Source: Pseudomonas putida
GTDB lineage: Bacteria > Pseudomonadota > Gammaproteobacteria > Pseudomonadales > Pseudomonadaceae
Direction: 5' to 3'
Length of the DNA stretch: 64,000 nucleotides
NCBI RefSeq assembly: GCF_028682455.1
Contig: NZ_JANHLD010000004.1
Coordinates: 124,001 to 188,000, forward strand
The position numbers and the translations under genes are program-made. Positions 26,276 to 34,914 of this stretch are shown here, one piece after another (the stretch's first letter is position 1; each line of letters starts with the position of its first letter). The notes below the pieces were generated by a model, which did not search any database, was not told the DNA's origin, and saw nothing but the letters and a program-made list of their open reading frames with translations.

Positions 26276-26989
26276 TCATGGGCACCAGTAAATTTCCAGA
26301 GGGTCTTGTAAAAAGGCACGTATCGGCATTTCGGCCAGGTCTGTGCCGCCCAGCGCGGCGCGCAGGGTAGCGAGTTTGCCCGGGCCTTGCACGGACAGCG
26401 CAATGAAGCCGGCACGGGCAAGCAACGAGCGGGTCATACTCAGGCGTTGATGCGGCACGCTCGGCGCCAGCATCGGCAGGCAACGACGGTTGCCGTGCGG
26501 GTCCAGGCCTTCTGCCAGAAGGGGGCTGCCCGGGAACAACGAGGCGGTATGACCGTCGTCGCCCATGCCCAGCACCAGCACGTCGATACCCGGCAACTCG
26601 GCCAGGGCCTGGTCGGCTTCCAGCGCTGCCGCCTCGAGGCTGGGCGCGCTACGGTAAAGGTTCAGGAAACGGGCCTTGGCCACGCTGCCTGTCAACAGGT
26701 GGCGCTTGAGCAGGCCGGCATTGCTGTCGACATGCTCGACCGGTACCCAGCGTTCGTCGGCCAGGGTAATCAACACCCTGGACCACTCCAGCGGCTGCTT
26801 GCCCAGCGCTTCGAAGAACGCCACCGGGCTGCGTCCGCCCGACACCACCAGTGTGGCCTCGCCCTTGCGGGAAATGGCCGCACGCAGCTGCTCGGCAACA
26901 TCCTTGGCAAGCCCGGCGGCCAGCGCTGGCGCCGCGTTGAATTCATGTGCCGTCACGTTTGCCGGCAGCTTCAGTTCAGATATCGCCAT
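26276..26989 (-). CDS. pgl: 6-phosphogluconolactonase
   Basis: A 237-residue enzyme that hydrolyses 6-phosphogluconolactone to 6-phosphogluconate. Family motifs SGGRSP, DERWVP and GMGDDGHTASLFPG are present. The start MAISELK at 26989 overlaps the end of zwf by 14 bp, so translation is probably coupled; an ATG six codons upstream would overlap more. The middle gene of the zwf-pgl-eda operon. Confidence 0.95.
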   Translation of the reverse strand: MAISELKLPANVTAHEFNAAPALAAGLAKDVAEQLRAAISRKGEATLVVSGGRSPVAFFEALGKQPLEWSRVLITLADERWVPVEHVDSNAGLLKRHLLTGSVAKARFLNLYRSAPSLEAAALEADQALAELPGIDVLVLGMGDDGHTASLFPGSPLLAEGLDPHGNRRCLPMLAPSVPHQRLSMTRSLLARAGFIALSVQGPGKLATLRAALGGTDLAEMPIRAFLQDPLEIYWCP

Positions 26990-28445
26990 ACCACGACCTC
27001 CCGTCACGGGTAATCAATGCAATCGAGCTCATCGGCCCCCAGGAGCCGGCGGCATAGGGCTTGGGCGCATCGCCAGCGGCTTTCCAGCCGGCGATCAGCT
27101 GATCGCACCACTTCCACGCGTATTCGATTTCATCCTTGCGTACAAACAGGTTCTGGTTGCCACGCATCACTTCCAGCAACAAGCGCTCATAGGCATCGGG
27201 GATCCGTGCGCTGCGCCAGGTGTCGGAAAAATTCAATTGCAAGGGCCCGCTGCGCAGTTGCATGCCTTTATCCAGGCCCTGCTCCTTGGTCATCACCCTC
27301 AAGGAAATACCTTCGTCCGGCTGCAGGCGGATGATCAGCTTGTTTCCTATCTGCAAACGCTGTTCCGGCGCGAAGATGTAGTGCGGCGTTTCCTTGAAGT
27401 GAATGACGATCTGCGACAGCTTCTGCGGCATGCGCTTGCCGGTACGCAGGTAGAACGGCACACCGGCCCAGCGCCAGTTGCGGATATCGGCACGCAGGGC
27501 GACGAAGGTCTCGGTGTCGCTCTGCGCGTTGGCGTTGTCTTCTTCCAGGTAACCGGGCACCGACTTGCCTTCGCTGTAGCCGGCAATGTACTGGCCACGC
27601 ACCACCCGGGTGCTCAAGCCTTCGCCGGTGATCGGTGCCAGGGCCTTGAGGACCTTGACCTTCTCGTTGCGGATGCTGTCGGCGGACAGGTCGCTGGGTG
27701 GGTCCATCGCGATCAGGCACAACAGCTGCAGCAGATGGTTCTGGATCATGTCGCGCAGCTGCCCGGCCTTGTCGAAATACCCCCAGCGCCCCTCGATACC
27801 GACCTTCTCGGCCACGGTAATTTCCACGTGGGAGATGGAGTTCTGGTTCCACTGGGTTTCGAACAGGCTGTTGGCAAAGCGCAGGGCGATCAGGTTCTGT
27901 ACCGTTTCCTTGCCCAGGTAGTGGTCGATGCGATAAACGCGGTTCTCGGGGAAGTACTGGGCGACCGCATCGTTGACCCGGCGCGACGACTCCAGGTCAT
28001 GGCCAATGGGCTTTTCCAGCACCACACGGGTGCGGCCGCTGAGCCCCACCTTGTCGAGGTTCTCACAAATGCCGCCATACACTGCCGCAGGCGTTGCGAA
28101 GTAGGCGATCAGCTGGCTATCGGCGCCGATCTGCTCGGCCAGGGCCTGGTAATCCTCGGGCTTGAGGAAATCCATATGCACATAGTTCAGACGCGCCAGA
28201 AAACGCTGCAGCACCGGGAACTCGACCTGCCCGGCCGGCACGAACTCCTGCAGGTGCGTCTCGATCGAGGCCAGGTGCTCCTGGATGCTGCCCGGCTCGC
28301 GGGCCAGGGCCAGAATGCGGGTATCGGCGTGCAGCAGGTCGGCGCGGTCCAGTTGGTAGAGCGCCGGAAACAGCTTGCGCAAGGCCAGGTCGCCCAGGGC
28401 GCCAAACAGGGCAAAGGTGCAAGGTTCAACGCTGATCGCAGCCAT
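26976..28445 (-). CDS. zwf: Glucose-6-phosphate 1-dehydrogenase
   Basis: A 489-residue enzyme that oxidises glucose-6-phosphate to 6-phosphogluconolactone, the entry to the Entner-Doudoroff and pentose phosphate routes. The Rossmann nucleotide motif is GALGDLA (15-21) and the active-site segment is YRIDHYLGKETVQN. The start MAAISVEPCT at 28445 fits the family; an ATG 15 codons upstream would run into the promoter region. It is divergent from hexR, and a HexR operator lies between them. Confidence 0.97.
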   Translation of the reverse strand: MAAISVEPCTFALFGALGDLALRKLFPALYQLDRADLLHADTRILALAREPGSIQEHLASIETHLQEFVPAGQVEFPVLQRFLARLNYVHMDFLKPEDYQALAEQIGADSQLIAYFATPAAVYGGICENLDKVGLSGRTRVVLEKPIGHDLESSRRVNDAVAQYFPENRVYRIDHYLGKETVQNLIALRFANSLFETQWNQNSISHVEITVAEKVGIEGRWGYFDKAGQLRDMIQNHLLQLLCLIAMDPPSDLSADSIRNEKVKVLKALAPITGEGLSTRVVRGQYIAGYSEGKSVPGYLEEDNANAQSDTETFVALRADIRNWRWAGVPFYLRTGKRMPQKLSQIVIHFKETPHYIFAPEQRLQIGNKLIIRLQPDEGISLRVMTKEQGLDKGMQLRSGPLQLNFSDTWRSARIPDAYERLLLEVMRGNQNLFVRKDEIEYAWKWCDQLIAGWKAAGDAPKPYAAGSWGPMSSIALITRDGRSWYGDI

Positions 28446-28510
28446 GATGTATGTTCTTTTATCAAGTTGACGTAGAAATACCGTTTCCAACCCTAGTTTT
28501 CAAGGGGTAA

Positions 28511-28526
28511 TGTAGTAAAAACCACA
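28511..28526. promoter_or_regulatory. Candidate HexR operator upstream of zwf
   Basis: Near-palindrome TGTAGTAAAAACCACA, 66 bp before zwf and 125 bp before hexR. Read on the minus strand it starts TTGT, then 7 bases, then ACTA, one mismatch from the TTGT-N7/8-ACAA sites described for HexR in P. putida. The KDPG-responsive repressor is encoded next door, which supports the call. Confidence 0.72.
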
Positions 28527-28650
28527 ACATTTTACCCAGCGGACAGATTCAAGTGGTGTGCCTTCAATGCCATCAGTACGATAGGCCACCGTGTCAAAAG
28601 CCCGCTGCTGTCGCCAGCCGGCTGCCTCATCGACCCAAGGACATATACCC

Positions 28651-29520
28651 ATGGACCGTGTGCGAAACCTCCTGGAGCAGATCCAGGGACGCCTCGAAGA
28701 GCTGAACAAGGCCGAACGCAAAGTCGCCGAAGTCATCCTGCTCAACCCCCAGCAAGCCACCCGCTTCAGCATTGCCGCCCTGGCCCAGGCCGCCAAGGTC
28801 AGCGAGCCGACCGTCAACCGCTTCTGCCGCTCGTTCGGCGTCAGCGGCTACCCCGAGCTCAAGCTGCAGCTGGCGCAAAGCCTGGCCAGCGGTGCCGCCT
28901 ATGTCAGCCGGGCGGTGGAAGCCGACGACGATCCGGCCTCCTATACCCAGAAAATCTTCGGAAGCGCCATCGCCTCGTTGGACAGCGCCTGCCAGCAACT
29001 CGATCCACAATTGATCAGCCGTGCGGTCGACATGCTGATCCAGGCCCGCCAGATCCACTTCTTCGGCCTCGGCGCCTCGGCCCCGGTGGCCCTGGATGCC
29101 CAGCACAAGTTCTTCCGCTTCAACCTCGCGGTGTCCGCGCACGCCGATGTGCTGATGCAGCGCATGCTGGCCTCGGTCGCCCACACCGGCGAGCTGTTCG
29201 TGATCATCTCCTACACCGGCCGTACCCGCGAACTGGTCGAGGTGGCACGCCTGGCCCGGGAAAACGGCGCATCGGTACTCGGCCTGACCGCAGCCGACTC
29301 GCCCCTGGCCAAGGCCTGCAGCCTTAGCCTGAACATCCCGCTGCCCGAAGACACCGACATCTATATGCCGATGACTTCGCGCATAATCCAGCTGACCGTA
29401 CTCGACGTACTGGCCACCGGCATGACCCTGCGCCGCGGCGTCGACTTCCAGCCGCACCTGCGCAAGATCAAGGAAAGCCTCAACGCCAGCCGTTATCCGA
29501 TCGACGACGACCTCAACTGA
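28651..29520 (+). CDS. hexR: HexR, RpiR-family regulator of glucose metabolism
   Basis: A 289-residue repressor with an N-terminal RpiR helix-turn-helix (about 1-77, segment FSIAALAQAAKVSEPTVNRF). A SIS sugar-phosphate domain follows (about 120-255, including IISYTGRTRELVEVARLARE). In Pseudomonas HexR represses zwf-pgl-eda, edd-glk and gap and is released by KDPG. The start at 28651 is the conserved MDRVRNLLEQIQ; an ATG 20 codons earlier has no support. Its gene diverges from zwf and overlaps the convergent mutarotase by 8 bp. Confidence 0.96.
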   Translation: MDRVRNLLEQIQGRLEELNKAERKVAEVILLNPQQATRFSIAALAQAAKVSEPTVNRFCRSFGVSGYPELKLQLAQSLASGAAYVSRAVEADDDPASYTQKIFGSAIASLDSACQQLDPQLISRAVDMLIQARQIHFFGLGASAPVALDAQHKFFRFNLAVSAHADVLMQRMLASVAHTGELFVIISYTGRTRELVEVARLARENGASVLGLTAADSPLAKACSLSLNIPLPEDTDIYMPMTSRIIQLTVLDVLATGMTLRRGVDFQPHLRKIKESLNASRYPIDDDLN

Positions 29521-30367
29521 GCAGGTGCGCCTGCAATCGCAGGTGTGCCTGTTCACCCGGCGCCAGGCTCAGGCTGTCACTGCTGCCGCTGGCCGCCTCG
29601 ACACAAACGAACCCCAAGGTTTCACTGCCGCTGACGCCCATCAAGGGTCGGCTGCCCGGATGCCAGACCACGGTGTCCTCGCTGTCACCGGTATCGATGC
29701 ACAGTTGACGTTGCCAGGCCGGGTCGTGCAGTTGCACGGTCGCCGCATTGGGGAACACCCGCTGACAGCCACCGTGAACCTTGAGCGCACCTTTCTGGCG
29801 ACAGGCCTGCCGGTTCAATCGGTCGTACCCCTCAATGTTTTCGAGCCCAGATAGCGCTATCTCAGCAACGTCACTAATACGCCAGTAAGCCAGCAGAGCA
29901 TGACTCAACTGACAAGGTTGGCTGTCTTGATGTTCGGTACTGAGCCGCAGCTCCATGCGCTGCCCCAGCCGCGCCGTAAGGTCCACTTGCCAGTCCCACA
30001 GCTGCAGGCGCCATTTGAGGGTCACGCCCTCTTCGTCTTCGCTGCTGTCGATCAGCTTCCAGTCGAGCAGGCGGGCCCAGCCGTGGGCCGGCCACATGTC
30101 TTCGCTGGGATGGCGACCATACCAGGGCCAGCACACCGGCACGCCGCCGCGAATGGCACCGACCTGCGGCCACTGCGCCGCACACCAGAGCCACGGGCGC
30201 TCGCCGGTGGGCTGAAAGTGCAGCAACTGCGCGCCTTGGCGACTGAAGGCCGCCTGGCATTGGGGGTGATCGATGATCAGCACATCACGCTGCTGATAAC
30301 GCTCCCACTCGAAAGTCGGCCTGGGCCTTTGCGAGGTGAAGAAGCGATGTAGCGGGTGCTCGGGCAT
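29513..30367 (-). CDS. D-hexose-6-phosphate mutarotase (aldose 1-epimerase-like)
   Basis: A 284-residue YeaD-type mutarotase that interconverts alpha and beta glucose-6-phosphate. Conserved segments are GGVPVCWPWYGRHP, PAHGWAR and SHALLAYWRISDV, and the ending LSLAPGEQAHLRLQ. The active-site His/Glu pattern looks intact. It is downstream of oprB on the same strand across a REP-containing gap. Its end overlaps hexR by 8 bp, with the two genes convergent. The product likely supports the flow from Glk to Zwf, which uses the beta anomer. Confidence 0.9.
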   Translation of the reverse strand: MPEHPLHRFFTSQRPRPTFEWERYQQRDVLIIDHPQCQAAFSRQGAQLLHFQPTGERPWLWCAAQWPQVGAIRGGVPVCWPWYGRHPSEDMWPAHGWARLLDWKLIDSSEDEEGVTLKWRLQLWDWQVDLTARLGQRMELRLSTEHQDSQPCQLSHALLAYWRISDVAEIALSGLENIEGYDRLNRQACRQKGALKVHGGCQRVFPNAATVQLHDPAWQRQLCIDTGDSEDTVVWHPGSRPLMGVSGSETLGFVCVEAASGSSDSLSLAPGEQAHLRLQAHLLS

Positions 30368-30399
30368 GACGTGGAAACTCTTGTTGTTAGTGAGGGCCT

Positions 30400-30453
30400 C
30401 ATCGCTGGCAAGCCCGATCCCACAGCCTTCGTGGAAGCTGGCTTGCCAGCGAT
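30400..30453. repeat. Paired REP-like element between oprB and the mutarotase gene
   Basis: Two inverted units of a second REP subtype, CATCGCTGGCAAGCC and GGCTTGCCAGCGAT, separated by about 20 bases. Confidence 0.75.
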
Positions 30454-30500
30454 TGGCGGCTTGTCGGCCGCAATATGGCGTAAATTTACAACATATTGCC

Positions 30501-31847
30501 TCAGAACGACGACTGAATCTTCAAGCCTGCGACCAGCGCGTTGTCCACCTCGTCCACGCCACCCGGGCGCTTGACGTACTGCAGGTTGGGTCGCACGGTC
30601 AGCCAGTTGGTCACGTGGAAGCCGTAATAGAGCTCGGCGTTGTACTCGGTTTCCTGGATCGGGACAAAGTTCGGGTTGTCGTAGTCATTGATGCCGCTCT
30701 GCTGATTGAGCAGTTCGGCCCGGTCCTTGACGTCATCGTTGACGTGAATGCGGGCCACGCCAAAGCCGATGTCATCCTTGGGCCGCGAATCGAAGGCGCC
30801 CTTGTAGACCATCCCCACCTGCTGGTAGTTGTCGACCACATTGGTGGCCTTGTCGTGCACGGTGAAGTTGGCAAACAGGCTGAGGCCACGGCTGGCATCG
30901 CCGTTGTGCGCGGTCACCTGCTGCTGGGCGACAACCCACCAGCCATGCTTGCTGGAATGCGACTTGAAGTCGTTGCCCGTAATGGCCTGGGGCTGACCGT
31001 TGACGTCGTCGAACACATCGTCGGCCTTTGCGGTGCTGTAGTAGTAGCCCAGGCGGTACTCGCCCGGCAGCGCGTTGACCTTGGGCGACCACACCAGTTC
31101 CACCGGCAGGATCATGCCCTTGGTACCGCTGCCACTGAGCTTGAAGCCGTTGCCGGTCTCAAGGTTCGAGGGGTTCTGCTCGTACACGCCGACCTGGGCA
31201 AAGAACTCAGGCGCAAGGTTGTATTTGACCCGCAGCGCCCACTGGCTCACGGGCCAGTTGTACCAGATGCCACCCACCCAGTTGCCCACCTGGGAGCCGC
31301 AGAACGCCAGGTTCTGGAAGTCGCAGGGAAAGCTGTTGAAGTCTTCGCCCTCGCCGAAGCGGCCGAATTTGACGTCCAGCGCTCCATCGAAGTATTGCTG
31401 CTTGATCCACATCTGGGTCAGGCGCCAGGTCTGGCCACGCCCCCACACTTCCTGAACCGAACTGAACTGGCCGGCACGCGGGTCGCTGATGCGGTCGTTG
31501 GACAGGTTGCGCCCGCTACGCTCGGTGATCGCCAGCTTGAACTCGGTGTCATGCCAACCGAGGATCTTTTCCAGGTCCAGGTGCGCACCAAGGGCGAACT
31601 GGTCGCTGTAGCGCGCGGTCTTGTCGTCGTTGTAGCCGCCATCGAGGTTGCCGGCCACTTCACCGACGTAGTCCAGGGTGAAGTCGTAGCCCTTCTCCAG
31701 CAGCTCGGTGCGGGTACCGCCCCAGTCGCCGCTCATCCATTTCGACTCCGGGGCAAAGGCGCCGGCTGCCTGCGCCCCACCACTAGCCCCCAGGGCCACC
31801 AGCAGGGTCAGCGAGCCCAGCGGCAAAATGTGCTTGAAGTGATCCAT
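30501..31847 (-). CDS. oprB: Carbohydrate-selective porin OprB
   Basis: A 448-residue outer-membrane porin for glucose and other sugars. It has a signal peptide (about 1-27, ending GAQA) and the characteristic opening PESKWMSGDWGGTRTELLEK. The beta-barrel ends in a C-terminal Phe (QSSF), as needed for barrel assembly. It lies 52 bp downstream of gtsD and completes the glucose uptake operon. Its leader carries AACAATAA, a possible Hfq/Crc target. Confidence 0.95.
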   Translation of the reverse strand: MDHFKHILPLGSLTLLVALGASGGAQAAGAFAPESKWMSGDWGGTRTELLEKGYDFTLDYVGEVAGNLDGGYNDDKTARYSDQFALGAHLDLEKILGWHDTEFKLAITERSGRNLSNDRISDPRAGQFSSVQEVWGRGQTWRLTQMWIKQQYFDGALDVKFGRFGEGEDFNSFPCDFQNLAFCGSQVGNWVGGIWYNWPVSQWALRVKYNLAPEFFAQVGVYEQNPSNLETGNGFKLSGSGTKGMILPVELVWSPKVNALPGEYRLGYYYSTAKADDVFDDVNGQPQAITGNDFKSHSSKHGWWVVAQQQVTAHNGDASRGLSLFANFTVHDKATNVVDNYQQVGMVYKGAFDSRPKDDIGFGVARIHVNDDVKDRAELLNQQSGINDYDNPNFVPIQETEYNAELYYGFHVTNWLTVRPNLQYVKRPGGVDEVDNALVAGLKIQSSF

Positions 31848-31863
31848 CCCTTGTTTCCTCGTT

Positions 31864-31871
31864 TTATTGTT
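31864..31871 (-). promoter_or_regulatory. Candidate Hfq/Crc (AANAANAA) site in the oprB leader
   Basis: Minus-strand AACAATAA lies 17 bases upstream of the oprB start, matching the catabolite-activity motif bound by Hfq with Crc. The motif is short, so chance occurrence is possible; the glucose-uptake context raises the likelihood. Confidence 0.45.
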
Positions 31872-31899
31872 CTCGATGGGTTTGCGATCTACAACGAAT

Positions 31900-33057
31900 T
31901 CAGCGGCCCTTGAACTGGGCGACGTTGTCTTTCCCTGCCCGCTGCGGCTCGACCTTCACGCCCAGGCGCTCGCCCGTGGCTGCATCGAACAACAGCACCC
32001 GCGCCGGATCGAACTGCAGGTTAAGGATGTCACCGACCCGGGTGGGTACATCCGGCGCCAGCCGGCAGCACACCTTGGTCTGGTTGAGGGTGACGAACAC
32101 CAGCAAGTCGGGGCCGGTGGGTTCGGTGATCTGCACCTCGGCGCGAATGCCCGGCAGGCCATTGGCCTGGGCCGGCGCCAGGGCAATCTGCTCGGGGCGA
32201 ATGCCGAGGATCACGTCACGCTCCTCAAGGCCCGCATCACTGATCCCCAAGGGTAGTTCGCATCGGGCCTGGCCACTGTCGAGCAACGCCTGCAGGCGGC
32301 CCTCCTTGCGCTGCAGACGCAGGGGAATGAAGTTCATCGGTGGCGAGCCGATGAAGCTGGCGACAAACAGGTTGGCCGGATCGTTGTAGATCTGTTGCGG
32401 GGTTCCAAACTGCTGGATCAGGCCATCCTTCATGACCGCCACCTTGTCGCCCAGGGTCATGGCTTCGATCTGGTCGTGAGTGACATACACCGTGGTGGTC
32501 TTCAGGCGCTGGTGCATCAGCTTGATCTCGGTGCGCATCTCCACCCGCAACTTGGCGTCGAGATTGGACAGCGGCTCGTCGAACAGGTAGATCTTCGGGC
32601 GCCGCGCCAGTGCCCGGCCCATGGCCACCCGCTGTTGCTGGCCGCCGGAAAGCTGGCCGGGCTTGCGCTTGAGCAGGTGCTCGATCTGCAGCAGCTTGGA
32701 CACCCGCGCCACTTCTTCGTCGATGGCCGCCGTCGGCATCTTGCGCATCTTCAGGCCAAAAGCGATGTTGTCGCGCACATTCATGGTCGGGTACAGCGCG
32801 TACGACTGGAACACCATGGCGATGTCCCTGTCCTTGGGGCTCATTGCGCTGATGTCGGCGTTGTCCACCAGGATCGCACCGCCGCTGATCTGTTCGAGCC
32901 CTGCAATGCAGTTCATCAGGGTCGATTTGCCACAGCCGGAAGGTCCCACGAGAATCAGGAACTCTCCCGAATCAATCGACAGGTCGATGTGCTTCAGGGT
33001 ATCCGGCAGACCGCTGCCGTAGGTCTTGTTGACGTTGCGCAGTTCAAGCGTTGCCAT
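31900..33057 (-). CDS. gtsD: Glucose ABC transporter ATP-binding subunit
   Basis: A 385-residue ATPase of the MalK/UgpC class that energises glucose import. Walker A is GPSGCGKST (38-46), the signature is LSGGQ (136-140) and Walker B is IYLFDEP (156-162), followed by the H-loop VTHD. A C-terminal TOBE/OB regulatory domain begins near residue 235. It follows gtsC by 6 bp and precedes oprB, within gtsABCD-oprB. Confidence 0.95.
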   Translation of the reverse strand: MATLELRNVNKTYGSGLPDTLKHIDLSIDSGEFLILVGPSGCGKSTLMNCIAGLEQISGGAILVDNADISAMSPKDRDIAMVFQSYALYPTMNVRDNIAFGLKMRKMPTAAIDEEVARVSKLLQIEHLLKRKPGQLSGGQQQRVAMGRALARRPKIYLFDEPLSNLDAKLRVEMRTEIKLMHQRLKTTTVYVTHDQIEAMTLGDKVAVMKDGLIQQFGTPQQIYNDPANLFVASFIGSPPMNFIPLRLQRKEGRLQALLDSGQARCELPLGISDAGLEERDVILGIRPEQIALAPAQANGLPGIRAEVQITEPTGPDLLVFVTLNQTKVCCRLAPDVPTRVGDILNLQFDPARVLLFDAATGERLGVKVEPQRAGKDNVAQFKGR

Positions 33058-33063
33058 TGTGAT

Positions 33064-33909
33064 TCACCCCTTGACCGCGCCGGCCGTGAGCCCGCGCAGG
33101 AAATACTTGCCAGCCAGCACATAGACCAACAGGGTCGGTAACCCGGCGATCATCGCCGCCGCCATGTCGACGTTGTATTCCTTGACCCCGGTGCTGGTGT
33201 TGACCAGGTTGTTCAGGGCCACGGTGATCGGCTGGGCATCGCCACTGGCGAAGACCACACCGAAGAGAAAGTCGTTCCAGATCTGGGTGAACTGCCAGAT
33301 CAGGCAGACCATGATGATCGGTACCGACATCGGCAGCAGGATCCGCCCGAAGATGGTGAAGAACCCCGCCCCATCCAGCCGCGCCGCCCGCACCAGGGCG
33401 TCCGGCACGCTGCTGTAGTAGTTGCGAAAAAACAGCGTGGTGAAGGCCAGTCCATAGACGATGTGCACCAGCACCAGCCCCGTGGTGGTACTGGCCAGTC
33501 CCAGCTTGCCGAGGGTGAAGCTGGCCGGCAGCAGCACGGTCTGGAACGGCAGGAAGCAGCCGAACAGCAACAACCCGAAGAACAGCTGCGAGCCCCGAAA
33601 GCGCCACATCGACAATACATAGCCGTTCAAGGCGCCCAGCAGGGTCGAGATCACCACCGCCGGCACGGTGATCTTCACCGAGTTCCAGAAGTAGCCACCG
33701 ACGATGTCCCAGGCCTTGATCCAGCCGATGCCTGTGATCATCTGCGGCCAGCTCAACAGGTTGCCGGTGCGGATGTCGTCCGGCGACTTGAAGCTGGTCA
33801 GCAGCATCACGATCAGCGGAATCAGGTACAGCGCGCAGGCCAGCAGCAGCGTCGAGTAGATCGCCAGGCGGCTGAAGGAGAATGAACGGGGAGCCAGGGA
33901 TCTAGTCAT
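33064..33909 (-). CDS. gtsC: Glucose ABC transporter permease (MalG-type)
   Basis: A 281-residue inner-membrane permease with about six membrane segments. The binding-protein-dependent transport EAA-type loop is DALVRAARLDGAGFFTIFGR, followed by ILLPMSVP. It overlaps the end of gtsB by 8 bp, so the two permeases are translated together and form the transmembrane heterodimer. Confidence 0.94.
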   Translation of the reverse strand: MTRSLAPRSFSFSRLAIYSTLLLACALYLIPLIVMLLTSFKSPDDIRTGNLLSWPQMITGIGWIKAWDIVGGYFWNSVKITVPAVVISTLLGALNGYVLSMWRFRGSQLFFGLLLFGCFLPFQTVLLPASFTLGKLGLASTTTGLVLVHIVYGLAFTTLFFRNYYSSVPDALVRAARLDGAGFFTIFGRILLPMSVPIIMVCLIWQFTQIWNDFLFGVVFASGDAQPITVALNNLVNTSTGVKEYNVDMAAAMIAGLPTLLVYVLAGKYFLRGLTAGAVKG

Positions 33910-34810
33910 GGCGCTTGTTCCTCAGTTCCGAATACAGGTAAGGCACCAGGATCGACAGGATCGCGCCAAGCATCAGGATCGCGCTGGCCGAACCCATGCC
34001 CATCTGCCCACGGCTGAAGGTGAAGGAGTACATGAACATCGCAGGCAGGTCCGAGGCGTAGCCTGGTCCACCGGCAGTCATGGCCGCGACCAGGTCGAAA
34101 CTCTTGATGGCGATGTGGGCGAGGATCATCAGCGCGCTGAAAAACACCGGGCGAAGGCTGGGCAACACAATGCGCAGGTAGATGCTCGGCAGGCTCGCAC
34201 CATCGACTTGCGCTGCGCGGATGATCGACTGATCGACGCTGCGCAGCCCGGCCAGGAACAGCGCCATGACAAAGCCCGAGGCCTGCCACACCGCAGCAAT
34301 CACCAGGCAGTAGACGACCCGGTCCGGGTCCACCAGCCAGTCCAGGCGAAAGCCCTCCCAACCCCAGTCGCGCAGCATCTTGTCCAGGCCCAGGCCAGGG
34401 TTGAGCAGCCATTTCCAGGCGGTGCCGGTGACGATCATCGACAGCGCCATGGGGTACAGGTAGACGGTACGGATAAAGCCTTCGCGGCGAATGCGCTGGT
34501 CGAGCAGCACTGCCAGCAGTACACCGATCACCAGGCTGATGGCGATGAACAGGCCGCCGAACAGCAGCAGGTTCTTGCTCGCTACCCACCAGCGGTCGTT
34601 TTCCATCAGCCGCGCGTACTGCGCCAGGCCTACCCACTTGTAGCTGGGCATGAAGCTTGAATTGGTGAACGACAGGACGAAGGTCCAGAGGATGTAGCCG
34701 TAGAAGCCCACCAGGACGATCAGCATGCTCGGCGCCAGCACCAGTTTGGGCAGCCAGCGTTGCAGGGCGTCGAAGGGCGAGGCCTTGTTGAGGATCGCAA
34801 CAGTGCTCAT
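33902..34810 (-). CDS. gtsB: Glucose ABC transporter permease (MalF-type)
   Basis: A 302-residue inner-membrane permease with six or more hydrophobic helices. The EAA-type loop is QSIIRAAQVDGASLPSIYLR followed by IVLPSLRP. The final coding bases overlap gtsC. A 104 bp gap with a REP element separates it from gtsA. Confidence 0.94.
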   Translation of the reverse strand: MSTVAILNKASPFDALQRWLPKLVLAPSMLIVLVGFYGYILWTFVLSFTNSSFMPSYKWVGLAQYARLMENDRWWVASKNLLLFGGLFIAISLVIGVLLAVLLDQRIRREGFIRTVYLYPMALSMIVTGTAWKWLLNPGLGLDKMLRDWGWEGFRLDWLVDPDRVVYCLVIAAVWQASGFVMALFLAGLRSVDQSIIRAAQVDGASLPSIYLRIVLPSLRPVFFSALMILAHIAIKSFDLVAAMTAGGPGYASDLPAMFMYSFTFSRGQMGMGSASAILMLGAILSILVPYLYSELRNKRHD

Positions 34811-34831
34811 CAGGAGTTCTCGTGTGGGGGC

Positions 34832-34857
34832 AATCGCGGGGCAAGCCCGCGCCTACA
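34832..34857. repeat. REP element between gtsA and gtsB
   Basis: Single REP unit ATCGCGGGGCAAGCCCGCG in the 104 bp gap. REP units here may stabilise the upstream gtsA message and so raise binding-protein output relative to the permeases. Confidence 0.78.
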
Positions 34858-34914
34858 GGGGGACCATGACGGTGGGGTAGAGGCCGCGAAGCCCAACCCC
34901 ACGGATTCAGCCCA

